A stretch of DNA of 64,000 nucleotides from Bifidobacterium rousetti. Lineage in GTDB: Bacteria; Actinomycetota; Actinomycetes; Actinomycetales; Bifidobacteriaceae. Both the position numbers and the translations under genes were made by a program. Under the pieces are notes generated by a model. The model saw nothing but the letters and a program-made list of their open reading frames with translations. It was not told the origin of the DNA and searched no databases. The DNA lies in assembly GCF_008698235.1 (NCBI RefSeq), contig NZ_PEBH01000004.1, forward strand, positions 62,001 through 126,000. The letters are read 5' to 3'. Positions 36,914-48,142 of this stretch are shown here, one piece after another; position 1 is the first letter of the stretch; each line of letters starts with the position of its first letter.

Positions 36914-37025
36914 CGTTTCATTGTATGCGAAACCCATGGAAAACCCGCATCATCGACGACGATCGCCGCGACACGCTGAATGAGCATGATTAGATTTGAT
37001 CGAAACAGATTAAAAATGCTATAGT
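36914..37025 (+). promoter_or_regulatory. Promoter and probable operator for GH30 gene 1 and its regulator
   Basis: TTGATC (36996-37001), 18 bp, TATAGT (37020-37025) serve the GH30 gene. TGATCGAAACAGATTAAAAA (36997-37016) overlaps the -35 and spacer and recurs as TGATCGAAACTGATAAAAAA at 49723. A further imperfect palindrome GTTTCATTGTATGCGAAAC is at 36914-36932. The GAAAC element fits DeoR-type operators. Confidence 0.65.
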
Positions 37026-37104
37026 GTGAACCGTCAACGGGAAACGGTCACGGAGACGTGATCGGGACCGCATGGTGTACAGGCACACACAGCTAAGGAC
37101 CAAC

Positions 37105-38664
37105 ATGAGCAAGTACAGCAACGAATTCTGGACCGTCACCTCCGGCGATCTCAAGCAGCGTCGCGAGACCCTCGCCGCCCCCGAGGTCGTCACCGACCCG
37201 GGTGATGCCGCCAAGATCGTCGTCGATCTGGCCGACCGCAAGCAGCCGTGGCTCGGCGCCGGCGCCGCCCTGACCGACGCGGCCGCCTCCCTGATCTGGG
37301 GCTCGATGAACGCCGAGCAGCGTCACGCCTTCCTGGACGACTGCTTCAACCCGGACAAGGGCGGCTTCTCCGTCCTGCGCATCCCGCTGGGCTCCTGCGA
37401 GCCGGCCGCGCAGCCGTACTACACCTACGATGACCTGCCCTTCGGCGAGCACGACAACGTGCTCTCCAAGTTCTCCCTCGGCACCGGCGAGCCGGGCGCC
37501 CCGGACGCCACCAAGGACTTCAAGTACATCATCCCGGTGCTGCTCGAGATCCTGAAGATCAACCCGTCCATCAAGATCATCGCCTCCCCGTGGTCCGCCC
37601 CGGCGTGGATGAAGAACACCGGTCACCTGTGCCAGGGCGGTCACCTGCGCTTCAACGAGTGGACCGGCAATGGCTTCGACCCGATGCACGACTCCTTCGA
37701 GGGCACCTACGCCCGCTACTTCGTCAAGTACGTGCAGGAGATGGAGAAGCTCGGCATCCCGATCTGGGGCGTCAGCGTCCAGAACGAGCCGTCCAACGCC
37801 CCGAAGTGGCCGGCCATGATGTGGACCCTCAAGCAGCAGGCCGAGTTCGCCCACAACTTCCTGCGCCCGGCGTTCAACGAGTTCTACCCGGAGATGCGCA
37901 TCTTCATCAACGACGACTCCATGCACAACCTGCAGTGGCCGGTGCGTGACATCGTCACCCCGGAGGAGGCCGCCTCCGTCGACGGCCTGACCTTCCACAC
38001 CTACGAGGGCCCGTACTCCAACGTCTTCAACGCCAACCGCTCCTACAGCCACTGGCTGTTCGGCATGACCGAGCGTCGCTGCATGATCGAGGAGACCCCG
38101 GAGGACGCCGCCCACATCATGTCCGGCATCATCGGCAACTGGCTGGTGCGCACCGGCGAGTCCTTCATCGCCCTGTGGAACCTCGCGCTCGACGAGCGTG
38201 GCCTTCCGAACCAGGTCGGCGCGACCGGCCGCCGTGGTGTCGTGACCATCCAGCACGAGACCGGTGAGGTCATCCGCAACCTCGAGTACTTCATGCTGCG
38301 CGCCTTCGGCCAGGATGTCGAGCCCGGCTCCGTGGTCGTCCGCTCCTCCAACTACACCCCTGACGGCTGGTCCGGCGGTCTGGGCTCCGTGGCCTTCCTC
38401 GCCCCGAACGGCGACGTCGCGGCCCACATCTACAACCCGACCGGCGAGCCGCTCGAGGCCGCCTTCACCATCTCCGGCGAGGGCAACAAGTGGCAGAAGG
38501 TCACCGTCCCCGCTTGGGGTACGGTCACCGTCCACAAGGGCAACGGCGAGCTTAACAAGTCCGAGGTCCCGGCCGACGGCGAGTTCGAGCTCAACCCGGC
38601 GCCGACCCACCTGCTCGGTGACGTCGCTCCGGGCAAGGTCCGTGTCTGGGGCCACGACGAGTGA
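37105..38664 (+). CDS. GH30 glycoside hydrolase, glucosylceramidase-like (copy 1)
   Basis: 519 residues. Clan A retaining enzyme. The barrel shows LGAGAALTDAAASLIW (~55), LRIPLGSCEP (~98) and IIASPWSAPAWMK (~161). Glu228 in VQNEPSN is the acid/base and Glu323 in GMTERRCM the nucleophile. A C-terminal beta-sandwich side domain (~410-500) completes the family plan. No signal peptide, so it acts inside the cell on imported material. Start at 37105 after AAGGACC. About 50-60% of the visible motif residues match the paralogue at 49890. Likely beta-glucosidase, beta-xylosidase or related specificity; not decidable from sequence. Confidence 0.88.
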   Translation: MSKYSNEFWTVTSGDLKQRRETLAAPEVVTDPGDAAKIVVDLADRKQPWLGAGAALTDAAASLIWGSMNAEQRHAFLDDCFNPDKGGFSVLRIPLGSCEPAAQPYYTYDDLPFGEHDNVLSKFSLGTGEPGAPDATKDFKYIIPVLLEILKINPSIKIIASPWSAPAWMKNTGHLCQGGHLRFNEWTGNGFDPMHDSFEGTYARYFVKYVQEMEKLGIPIWGVSVQNEPSNAPKWPAMMWTLKQQAEFAHNFLRPAFNEFYPEMRIFINDDSMHNLQWPVRDIVTPEEAASVDGLTFHTYEGPYSNVFNANRSYSHWLFGMTERRCMIEETPEDAAHIMSGIIGNWLVRTGESFIALWNLALDERGLPNQVGATGRRGVVTIQHETGEVIRNLEYFMLRAFGQDVEPGSVVVRSSNYTPDGWSGGLGSVAFLAPNGDVAAHIYNPTGEPLEAAFTISGEGNKWQKVTVPAWGTVTVHKGNGELNKSEVPADGEFELNPAPTHLLGDVAPGKVRVWGHDE

Positions 38665-38704
38665 TCGCCTGATCCATCTCCACTCCTGACTTCTTCCATG
38701 TTTG

Positions 38705-38746
38705 CGAGAAAAGGGGCGGTTCCGCAGGGAATCGCCCCTTTTCTCG
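38705..38746 (+). terminator. Intrinsic terminator after GH30 gene 1
   Basis: CGAGAAAAGGGGCG (38705-38718) pairs with 38733-38746 through CGCCCCTTTTCTCG. The 3' arm itself carries the T run. Confidence 0.82.
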
Positions 38747-38825
38747 TCATACGAGTCCGCAAACGAGTCCGTCATTCGAGTCCGCAAACCAACGCTGAAA
38801 CCAACGCTGAAATCAAGGGGCCGTC

Positions 38826-39824
38826 ATGCTCGCCGTCGCCAAGATCCTGACCGTCATCCTCATCGGATACGCGCTCAAACGCATCGGACTGTTCGGGCCC
38901 GACAACTACAAGGTGCTGCAGAAGGTGGTGCTCAACATCACCCTGCCGGCCGCCATCGTCTCCTCATTCGCCACCGGGCGCCACGATCTGGGGCTGTTGT
39001 GGATCTCCGCGTTCGGCCTGATCTGCGCGACGATCCCGCTCGTGACGATGTTCGTCGTCTCCCGGCGCATGCCGGTCGCGCGCCGTGCGTTCCTGATGCT
39101 CAACGGCGCCGGGTTCAACGTCGGCAACTTCACGCTGCCGATCCTCACCACGTTCATCGGCCCGGCCGCCGCGCTGCCGGCCATCATGTTCGACGTCGGC
39201 AACTCCATCATGATGTCCGCCGGCAACTACGTGACCACCGCCGCCCTGCTCAACATCGACTCGTCCCGTCCGCTCGCCGCGCAGGTCGGTTCCGATCCGC
39301 GCGCGACCGTCGTGCCGCGTGCGACCCCGCGCTCCGGCGATCCCGACGCCCGTCGCCTCGCTCGCCGCGCCTTCGCGCGCACCATCGTGCGCAATTTCGT
39401 CACGTCCGTGCCGTTCGACGTCTACATGGTGATGACGGTCCTCATGATCGCCGGCGTGAAGCCGCCGATGCCGGTGGCCGATTTCCTCGCCCCGATCTCC
39501 GGCGGCAACACCCTGTGCTCGATGCTGATGATCGGCATGATGATGGACCTGCCCGGCTCCCGCCGCGACGTGGCCGACGCGCTGATGATCCTCGTCTGCC
39601 GGTTCGGGTTCGGGCTGCTGTTCGCGTTCGCCGCGTGGCATCTGCTGCCGTTCGACGCGATGACCCGCAAGGCCGTCGTGTTCATCTGCTTCGCCCCGGC
39701 CGGCATCTTCTCCGCGATCTTCACCGACAAGGTCCTCGGCAACGCGCGCCTGTCCGGCTTCTGCCTGACCTCGATGGGCCTCGCCGGAGTCGCCGCGATG
39801 GCCGTCGCCAACGCCGTGCTGTAG
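38826..39824 (+). CDS. AEC-family transporter
   Basis: 332 residues, about ten membrane helices. The halves begin VAKILTVILIGYALKRIG and (after a charged, Arg-rich loop at ~150-190) NFVTSVPFDVYMVMT. Bacterial AEC (auxin efflux carrier) proteins move organic acids or amino acids; the substrate here is unknown. Start at 38826 after AAGGGG. Two 14-bp repeats (AACCAACGCTGAAA type) lie just upstream. Confidence 0.83.
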   Translation: MLAVAKILTVILIGYALKRIGLFGPDNYKVLQKVVLNITLPAAIVSSFATGRHDLGLLWISAFGLICATIPLVTMFVVSRRMPVARRAFLMLNGAGFNVGNFTLPILTTFIGPAAALPAIMFDVGNSIMMSAGNYVTTAALLNIDSSRPLAAQVGSDPRATVVPRATPRSGDPDARRLARRAFARTIVRNFVTSVPFDVYMVMTVLMIAGVKPPMPVADFLAPISGGNTLCSMLMIGMMMDLPGSRRDVADALMILVCRFGFGLLFAFAAWHLLPFDAMTRKAVVFICFAPAGIFSAIFTDKVLGNARLSGFCLTSMGLAGVAAMAVANAVL

Positions 39825-39939
39825 CCGTGCTGTAGCCGTGCTGTACCGGATGCGCAAGGGGAAGATTGTTAACGAGAACACTTGACTGGAGTGTCTAGAA
39901 TCCCTGACAACCGTTCGTATCACTTGCGCCACGATAATG

Positions 39940-42703
<2,764 letters not shown>

Positions 42704-42707
<4 letters not shown>

Positions 42708-43786
42708 CGCATACAACGCATGCGACGGCAGCGGACAACGATAGGCCGAGCGCCGGTGGTGTGGCCGGCGGCGGTGCCGTGGGTGTGGCCGGCGGCTACC
42801 GCGTCGGCGTCGACATCGGCGGCACGAAGATCGAGGCCGTGGCGGTCGACGTGCACGGCGCCATCGTCGCGGATCGCCGGATCCCCGCGCGCCGCGGCGG
42901 CGACAACGTCGTCGAGGATGTGGCGGGACTGGTCCGTGACGTGGTCGCCGGCGCGACCGGCGGTGCGGCGGGCTGCGGGGCCGATTCGACGGGTCCCGGC
43001 ATGAACGGCGTCGTCGCCTCGGTCGGCATCGGCACGCCGGGCCGGGTAGACTCCGCGACCGGCCATGTGTCGAACATCGTCAATCTCGACGTCGACGAGC
43101 TCGCGCTCGGCCCCCGCGTCTCGGAACGCCTTGGCGGCGTGCCGGTGACGGTCGAGAACGACGTGAACGCGGCCGCCGTCGGCGCGGCCAATGCGCTGGA
43201 CGATGCGCGGGACGGCGGGGGAGAAGACGCCCAAGCAGGTTCGACCGTGGTCCTCAACTTCGGCACCGGATTCGCCGCGGGCATCCTCATCGACGGCGTG
43301 CTGCAGCACGGCGCCGGCGGCGCGTGCGGCGAGATCGGGCACATCCCGATCGACCCGAACCGCTTCCCCTGCCCCTGCGGCCAGGTCGGATGTCTGGAGA
43401 CGGTGTGCTCGGGATCGGCCGTGGCTCGCCTGTGGCCCGTACCAGCCGATTCCGGTATGGCCCCGATGCCGGACCTCATCACACGCGCGCGGGCGGGCGA
43501 ACCGGAGGCGGAGCGCGTGCTCGCGATGGTCACGCACGCGATCGGCGACGGACTGCAGATCGTCGTGCAGACCGTCGACCCGGATGTGATCATCCTCGGC
43601 GGCGGCATGGCGAAGACCGGCATGCCGCTGGTCGAGGTCGTGCGCGACGAGATGAGGCGACGCGAGGCGACGTGCCCGTTCCTCGCCGGACTGCGTATCG
43701 GCGACCGGTTGCGGCTGGCCCCGACCGACGTGCCGCTGGGCGCGTACGGCGCCGCCGTGATGGTGAATGGAACCCGACATTCATAA
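42704..43786 (+). CDS. nagK: ROK-family sugar kinase, likely N-acetylglucosamine kinase
   Basis: 360 residues. After a Gly-rich tail of ~30 residues comes the ATP motif GVDIGGTKIEAVAVD. NFGTGFAAGI, then EIGHIPID with CPCGQVGCLET, gives the ROK zinc site and signature (~220-245). There is no HTH, so it is a kinase and not a NagC-type repressor. Phosphorylation of GlcNAc at C6 is inferred from the adjacent nagB and nagA, a known bifidobacterial order. The residues 60-80 (GATGGAAGCGAD) form an unusual low-complexity loop. Confidence 0.8.
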
Positions 43787-43787
43787 A

Positions 43788-43828
43788 GTTAAGATAGTTT
43801 GCATAAATAGCCCGATGCCGCCTAGAAT
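43788..43828 (+). promoter_or_regulatory. nagB promoter with amino-sugar regulon motif
   Basis: TTAAGATAGTTTGCA (43789-43803) overlaps the -35 TTTGCA; TAGAAT at 43823-43828 is the -10 (19-bp spacing, or 18 from TTGCAT). It gives nagB-nagA their own start although nagK is only 108 bp upstream. Confidence 0.6.
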
Positions 43829-43894
43829 GGGCGGTGTCCACTCCATTCAACGTCGAATGGCAACGACGACAACCGAACACTAAGGAGCAACATC

Positions 43895-44707
43895 ATGGCT
43901 GAAGTGATCATCGTCAAGAGCGAGGCGGAGGCCGGCGAAATCTACGGCCGCGCCGTCGCGGACCTCATCAAGGCCAAGCCGGACGCGGTGCTGGGACTCG
44001 CCACGGGATCGAGCCCGCTGGCCGCCTATCAGGCGCTCGCCAAGATCGTGCACGACGAGTCGATCGACGTGAGCCGAGTGCGCGGATTCGCGCTCGACGA
44101 GTATCTGGGCCTGCCGCTCGATCACCCGCAGTCCTACCACTCGACCATCCACCGCACGGTCGTGGAGCCCTTGGGCCTCGACCCGGCCAAGGTGCATGTG
44201 CCCGGCGATCTGCTCAACGGGGCCCCGCTCGAGGACGGTGAGAAGATCGCGCTCGCGGGCCCGGCCTACGACCGCGCGATCGAGGCTGCGGGAGGCATCG
44301 ACGTGCAGATCCTCGGCATCGGCACCGACGGGCACATCGGCTTCAACGAGCCGGGCTCGTCGCTGGCGTCGGGCACGCGCGTGAAGACCCTCGCCGAGCA
44401 GACGCGCATCGACAACGCGCGTTTCTTCGACGATGACATCAATAAGGTGCCGACCCACTGCATCACGCAGGGCATCGGCACGGTGCTCAAGGCGCGTCAT
44501 CTGGTGTTGCTGGCGTTTGGTTCGGGCAAGGCGGAGGCGATCGAGGAGACGGTGGAGGGTGGCGTGTCCGCGTTCTGCCCGGCGTCCGCGTTGCAGCTGC
44601 ATCCGCATGCGACGATCATCGTCGACGAGGAGGCCGCCTCGCGTCTGCGTCACAAGGACTACTACCGGTACGCCTTCGCGCACAAGCCGGCCTGGCAGGG
44701 CATCTGA
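43895..44707 (+). CDS. nagB: Glucosamine-6-phosphate deaminase
   Basis: 270 residues, the normal length. It converts glucosamine-6-P to fructose-6-P and ammonia. LGLATGSSP (~35) binds phosphate, FALDEYLGLPLDHPQSY (~67) holds the catalytic Asp, and GIGTDGHIGFNEPGSS (~138) is the family signature. Start after AAGGAGCAACATC. Confidence 0.96.
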   Translation: MAEVIIVKSEAEAGEIYGRAVADLIKAKPDAVLGLATGSSPLAAYQALAKIVHDESIDVSRVRGFALDEYLGLPLDHPQSYHSTIHRTVVEPLGLDPAKVHVPGDLLNGAPLEDGEKIALAGPAYDRAIEAAGGIDVQILGIGTDGHIGFNEPGSSLASGTRVKTLAEQTRIDNARFFDDDINKVPTHCITQGIGTVLKARHLVLLAFGSGKAEAIEETVEGGVSAFCPASALQLHPHATIIVDEEAASRLRHKDYYRYAFAHKPAWQGI

Positions 44708-44802
44708 CCTGACCGAGGGATCGGCGCGTATCCGCTCCCGTCGACGGTTCCGCCGGCGGGAGCCTTCGTCATCTGCGGGACGTTTGACAAGGAGTAATGG
44801 GA

Positions 44803-46170
44803 ATGGCAGCTGAATCAGCCGAAGACAGGAACGCGACCGTCGCGCGTGTGACCGCCGCGTTGGAAGGTGAGGCGCGCCCGGTCGCGATCCGGGGGAGCCG
44901 CAAGGTCGACGCGGGCGGCGTGCGCGGCAACTACTGGGTAGTCTCCGACGCGCGAGGCGTGATCGTCGCGTCCGGTCAGACCGGGGCGAACGGCTCGGGC
45001 GAGGAGGCGTTCGAGCACGCATGCCGCACGGTCGGCATCGATCCGGCGTCGCGGGAGTCGGTGATCGACGCGGGCGGGCGGATCCTCACGCCCGGATACG
45101 TCGACATCCACTCGCACGGCGCGTGGGAGAAGTCGTTCGATGATGGTCCGGAGGGGATCGACGTGGCGCGTGCGGGCCACGCGGTGCACGGTACGACGCG
45201 TCAGGTGCTCTCGCTGATCACGAATCCGATGGACGTGATCTGCCGCAACATCCGCACCGTGCGCGAGAAGATGGCGTCCGGCCGTCCGGACATCCTCGGG
45301 TGCCATTTGGAGGGGCCGTTCCTTGCGCTGAAGCGCAAGGGCGCGCACGACCCGAACTGCCTCAAGGACCCGACGCCGGATCTGGTCGACGAGATGCTCG
45401 AGGCGTCCGGCGTCTCCGGCGTGGGTGCCGGCGTTCCCGGTGTTGGTGGTGCCGCCGTCGGCCGTCACGCGGGCTCCGGCCGTCTCGGCTGCATCCGCCA
45501 GATCACGATCGCGCCGGAATACGAGCATGGACTCGACGCGATCCGCCGGTTCCGAGCCGCGGGCGTCGTACCGGCCGTCGGCCACTGCGACGCCGATTAC
45601 GCGACCGCGAAGGCCGGGTTCGACGCGGGCGCCGGCATCATGACGCACATGTTCAATGCGATGAACGGGTTGCACCACCGCGAGCCGGGCCCGATCCCCG
45701 CGGCCGTGGAGGATCCGCGCGTCACGATCGAGCTCATCAACGACGGCTTCCACGTGCAGGACCCGATGGTGAGGCTGGGCTTCGGTCTGGCGCCGCATCG
45801 CATCGCGTTCGTCACCGACTCGATGGCTGCGACCGGTTGCCCGGACGGTGCGTACAAGCTCGGCGAGCTCGATGTGAACGTCGTCGACGGGCACGCGCGG
45901 CTCGTCTCCAACGGGGCGATCGCCGGCTCCACGCTGACGCTCGAGGTCGCGGTCCAGCGCGCGGTGTTGACGCTCGGCTTCGATCCGGCCGACGCGGTCG
46001 AGGCCGCGACCCTGACCCCGGCCCGCGCGTTCGGCTTCGACCGGCCGAACCCGGTCACCGGCGCGCCCCTGGGCCTCATCGCCCCCGGCTACGCCGCCGA
46101 CTTCAACCTCCTCGACCCCGCCTCGTGGGCCGTCGAACGAGTCTGGTGCGCCGGCCGCGGCCTTAGGTGA
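44803..46170 (+). CDS. nagA: N-acetylglucosamine-6-phosphate deacetylase
   Basis: 455 residues. It removes acetate from GlcNAc-6-P, feeding NagB. Amidohydrolase barrel: VDIHSHGAWEKSF (~102), LEGPF with the metal Glu (~168), VGHCDADY and MTHMFNAMNG metal His residues (~263-285) and VTDSMAATG with the catalytic Asp (~340). The long N-terminal region and a Gly-rich loop (~205-220, GVGAGVPGVGG) make it longer than E. coli NagA (382). The start at 44803 has AAGGAG 8 bp upstream; an ATG at 44797 is too close to it. Confidence 0.94.
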   Translation: MAAESAEDRNATVARVTAALEGEARPVAIRGSRKVDAGGVRGNYWVVSDARGVIVASGQTGANGSGEEAFEHACRTVGIDPASRESVIDAGGRILTPGYVDIHSHGAWEKSFDDGPEGIDVARAGHAVHGTTRQVLSLITNPMDVICRNIRTVREKMASGRPDILGCHLEGPFLALKRKGAHDPNCLKDPTPDLVDEMLEASGVSGVGAGVPGVGGAAVGRHAGSGRLGCIRQITIAPEYEHGLDAIRRFRAAGVVPAVGHCDADYATAKAGFDAGAGIMTHMFNAMNGLHHREPGPIPAAVEDPRVTIELINDGFHVQDPMVRLGFGLAPHRIAFVTDSMAATGCPDGAYKLGELDVNVVDGHARLVSNGAIAGSTLTLEVAVQRAVLTLGFDPADAVEAATLTPARAFGFDRPNPVTGAPLGLIAPGYAADFNLLDPASWAVERVWCAGRGLR

Positions 46171-46219
46171 CCTCAGATAACCCTCAGGCGTCGGCCGTCG
46201 GCAAATCCGAATTGCACAT

Positions 46220-46260
46220 ATGGGGGCGCGTGCCGGATCTTCTCCGACTCGCGCCCCCAT
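46220..46260 (+). terminator. Hairpin terminator after nagA
   Basis: ATGGGGGCGCG (46220-46230) pairs perfectly with 46250-46260. No clear T run follows. Confidence 0.68.
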
Positions 46261-46331
46261 GTCATGCTGCTCTCTGCGCTGTTTGCTGTCATGAACGCGT
46301 CTCTACGAGACAGCGGAACGGATGAAACATC

Positions 46332-46388
46332 AAACTGGTAATTTTCTTTTACCGATTTTCATGTTATTGGTATGATGAAGTTACCAGT
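46332..46388 (+). promoter_or_regulatory. AT-rich promoter with inverted repeat before the ATPase gene
   Basis: AACTGGTAA (46332-46340) and TTACCAGTT (46380-46388) face each other across an unusually AT-rich segment holding a -10-like TATGAT (46371-46376). It may be an operator. The local base composition differs from its surroundings. Confidence 0.5.
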
Positions 46389-46419
46389 TAAGCATCAGTC
46401 TGGCAAGGGGGCGTGTGCA

Positions 46420-47799
46420 ATGGCAGGGAATCCCGTCATCGAAGAGAAGCTGAGGAACTTCCGCATCGAGGATTTTCAACCCATCACACCGCGCGATCTG
46501 GATCTGGGCAGACCATTGCCGCCGAAGGTGGGCAATCTGGTCAAGGTGATCGTGGGCATGCGTCGGAGCGGCAAAAGCTACCGCCTGTTCCAGGAGATCG
46601 AGACGCTGCGCGATATGGGCATCGGGTGGAATCGCATATGCTACGTCAATTTCGAGGACGACCGTCTGGGGAACGTCACTCCGGAAACCGGTGACGAAGT
46701 GTTGGAGACGTTCTATTCGATGCACCCGGAGGCGATGAAGGACGGCATGTATCTGTTCTTCGATGAGCTGCAGGAGATGTCCGACTGGGGCAAGTGGCTG
46801 CGGCGTGTGGTCGACACCGTCAAGGCCACGATATACGTCACCGGTTCATCCTCGAAGATGCTGTCCAAGGAGATCTCGACGGAGTTTCGTGGGCGTGCCT
46901 TGGATTTCGAACTGCTGCCGTATTCGTTCCGCGAGGTTCTCCTCGCTGGGGGCGGTGTGGACGGGGACGTGTTGTCCCGTGACCCGCGGGAAGGATATTC
47001 CACCACGGAGCGTGTGGTGTTGTCGAATGAATTCCGGACGTATCTGGAACATGGCGGGTTTCCGGCGGCGCTGGATCTTCCCGCGCCGCAGCGGATCGCC
47101 CTGTTGCAGTCATATGTGCAGCGGGTGGTGTCGCGCGATGTGGTCGAGCGCCATGACATCGGTCGGCCACGCGTGGCGTCCATGATGGCCCGCCGTGTGA
47201 TGGGGGTCGTCGGCAGGCAGTTGTCCGTCCGCAAGATCGAGAATGAGCTGAGATCGGCGGGGCTGATGACCAGTCGGGCGATGCTGGGTGATCTTCTGGA
47301 ATACTTCGAGGACGCCTACCTGTTTTTCCGTGTGAGGGAGTTCTCCGTGTCGTTGAGCGAGAGGACCACCTCAATGCCGAAGATATACGCGATAGATCCC
47401 GGCTTGGTCGCGGCGGCGAGCGCGGCCGGCATGCGTGATGACGGGCAGCGGCTGGAGAACGCCGTGTACCTTGAACTCAGGCGGCGCAGTCTCGGATTCC
47501 GCAGGGACGGCATATCGTCGTGCCGTACCGAAACCCATGGATACGAAGTGGATTTCGTGGTGGGCGACATGCTTGAGCATGATGGATACGACCTGTATCA
47601 GGTCACCATGAACATGGATGATCCGGCCATGGCCGAACGTGAGACCCGTGCGTTATGGGAGCTGATGTCGGAACGGGATGTCGAGACGGGCACCATCATC
47701 GTCGCGGACGGCAAGGAGGTCGATTGGAAACGGGACGGCCGTGTCATCCATCAGATTCCGGCGTGGAAGTGGTTTCTGGGACAGCGGGGCCTACGCTGA
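46420..47799 (+). CDS. AAA_14/DUF4143 family ATPase
   Basis: 459 residues. P-loop VKVIVGMRRSGKSYRLF (~40-56) and Walker B MYLFFDELQEM (~108), then TGSSSKMLSKEIST (sensor) and the AAA_14 segment GRALDFELLPYSFREVL. The C-terminal DUF4143 part ends with a nuclease-like fold segment GYEVDFVVGD. The role of these proteins is unknown; they occur in large numbers in gut bacteria and are often horizontally acquired. The ATG at 46420 is preferred because the ATG at 46372 lies inside the -10 box. Codon use is looser than in the neighbours. Confidence 0.8.
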   Translation: MAGNPVIEEKLRNFRIEDFQPITPRDLDLGRPLPPKVGNLVKVIVGMRRSGKSYRLFQEIETLRDMGIGWNRICYVNFEDDRLGNVTPETGDEVLETFYSMHPEAMKDGMYLFFDELQEMSDWGKWLRRVVDTVKATIYVTGSSSKMLSKEISTEFRGRALDFELLPYSFREVLLAGGGVDGDVLSRDPREGYSTTERVVLSNEFRTYLEHGGFPAALDLPAPQRIALLQSYVQRVVSRDVVERHDIGRPRVASMMARRVMGVVGRQLSVRKIENELRSAGLMTSRAMLGDLLEYFEDAYLFFRVREFSVSLSERTTSMPKIYAIDPGLVAAASAAGMRDDGQRLENAVYLELRRRSLGFRRDGISSCRTETHGYEVDFVVGDMLEHDGYDLYQVTMNMDDPAMAERETRALWELMSERDVETGTIIVADGKEVDWKRDGRVIHQIPAWKWFLGQRGLR

Positions 47800-47804
47800 C
47801 CTCG

Positions 47805-47936
47805 TCAGCGGCGCTTGGTGAACTGGTTGACGACGAAGCTGGCGATGGTGACGACGACGGCCACGACGATGATGGTGACGAGATGCTTCGGATCGGTGGT
47901 GAAGGCGGCGGGCATCAGCGCGGCGAACTCGGACAT
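47805..47936 (-). CDS. 43-residue single-span membrane peptide
   Basis: MSEFAALMPAAF..., then one hydrophobic helix (HLVTIIVVAVVVTIASFVV) and a basic end NQFTKRR. Predicted topology is outside-helix-inside by the positive-inside rule. The Shine-Dalgarno AAAGGAAG is well placed before ATG 47936, and a perfect LacI-type palindrome lies 73 bp upstream. It sits next to a sugar symporter gene that reads the same way. No homologue is recognised. A real small gene is likely because start, Shine-Dalgarno and operator agree. Confidence 0.65.
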   Translation of the reverse strand: MSEFAALMPAAFTTDPKHLVTIIVVAVVVTIASFVVNQFTKRR

Positions 47937-48008
47937 GGTGGCTTCCTTTGGCGATGTGTGGTGGTGTGTGGGTGTGAAAGGAATAACGCGGATGAAAGTG
48001 AGCGTTAT

Positions 48009-48024
48009 TGATCGTTAACGATCA
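48009..48024 (-). promoter_or_regulatory. LacI-type operator before the small membrane peptide
   Basis: TGATCGTTAACGATCA is a perfect 16-bp palindrome with the central CG-TTAA-CG typical of LacI-family operators. It overlaps the presumed promoter of the 43-residue peptide. The cognate regulator is not identified. Confidence 0.65.
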
Positions 48025-48051
48025 TAGCACATATGCATCGTACAGATGACA

Positions 48052-48093
48052 AGAGCTCCCGGCCACAGCTTGCAGTCTGTGGCCGGGAGCTCT
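48052..48093 (-). terminator. Terminator of the GPH symporter gene
   Basis: AGAGCTCCCGGCCACAG (48052-48068) pairs perfectly with 48077-48093. It lies 50 bp beyond the symporter stop on the minus strand and separates it from the small peptide gene. Confidence 0.78.
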
Positions 48094-48142
48094 GCTATCG
48101 GGGCGGAATCCGCGGATCGGTCAGCGACCGGGGGTCAGCGGA

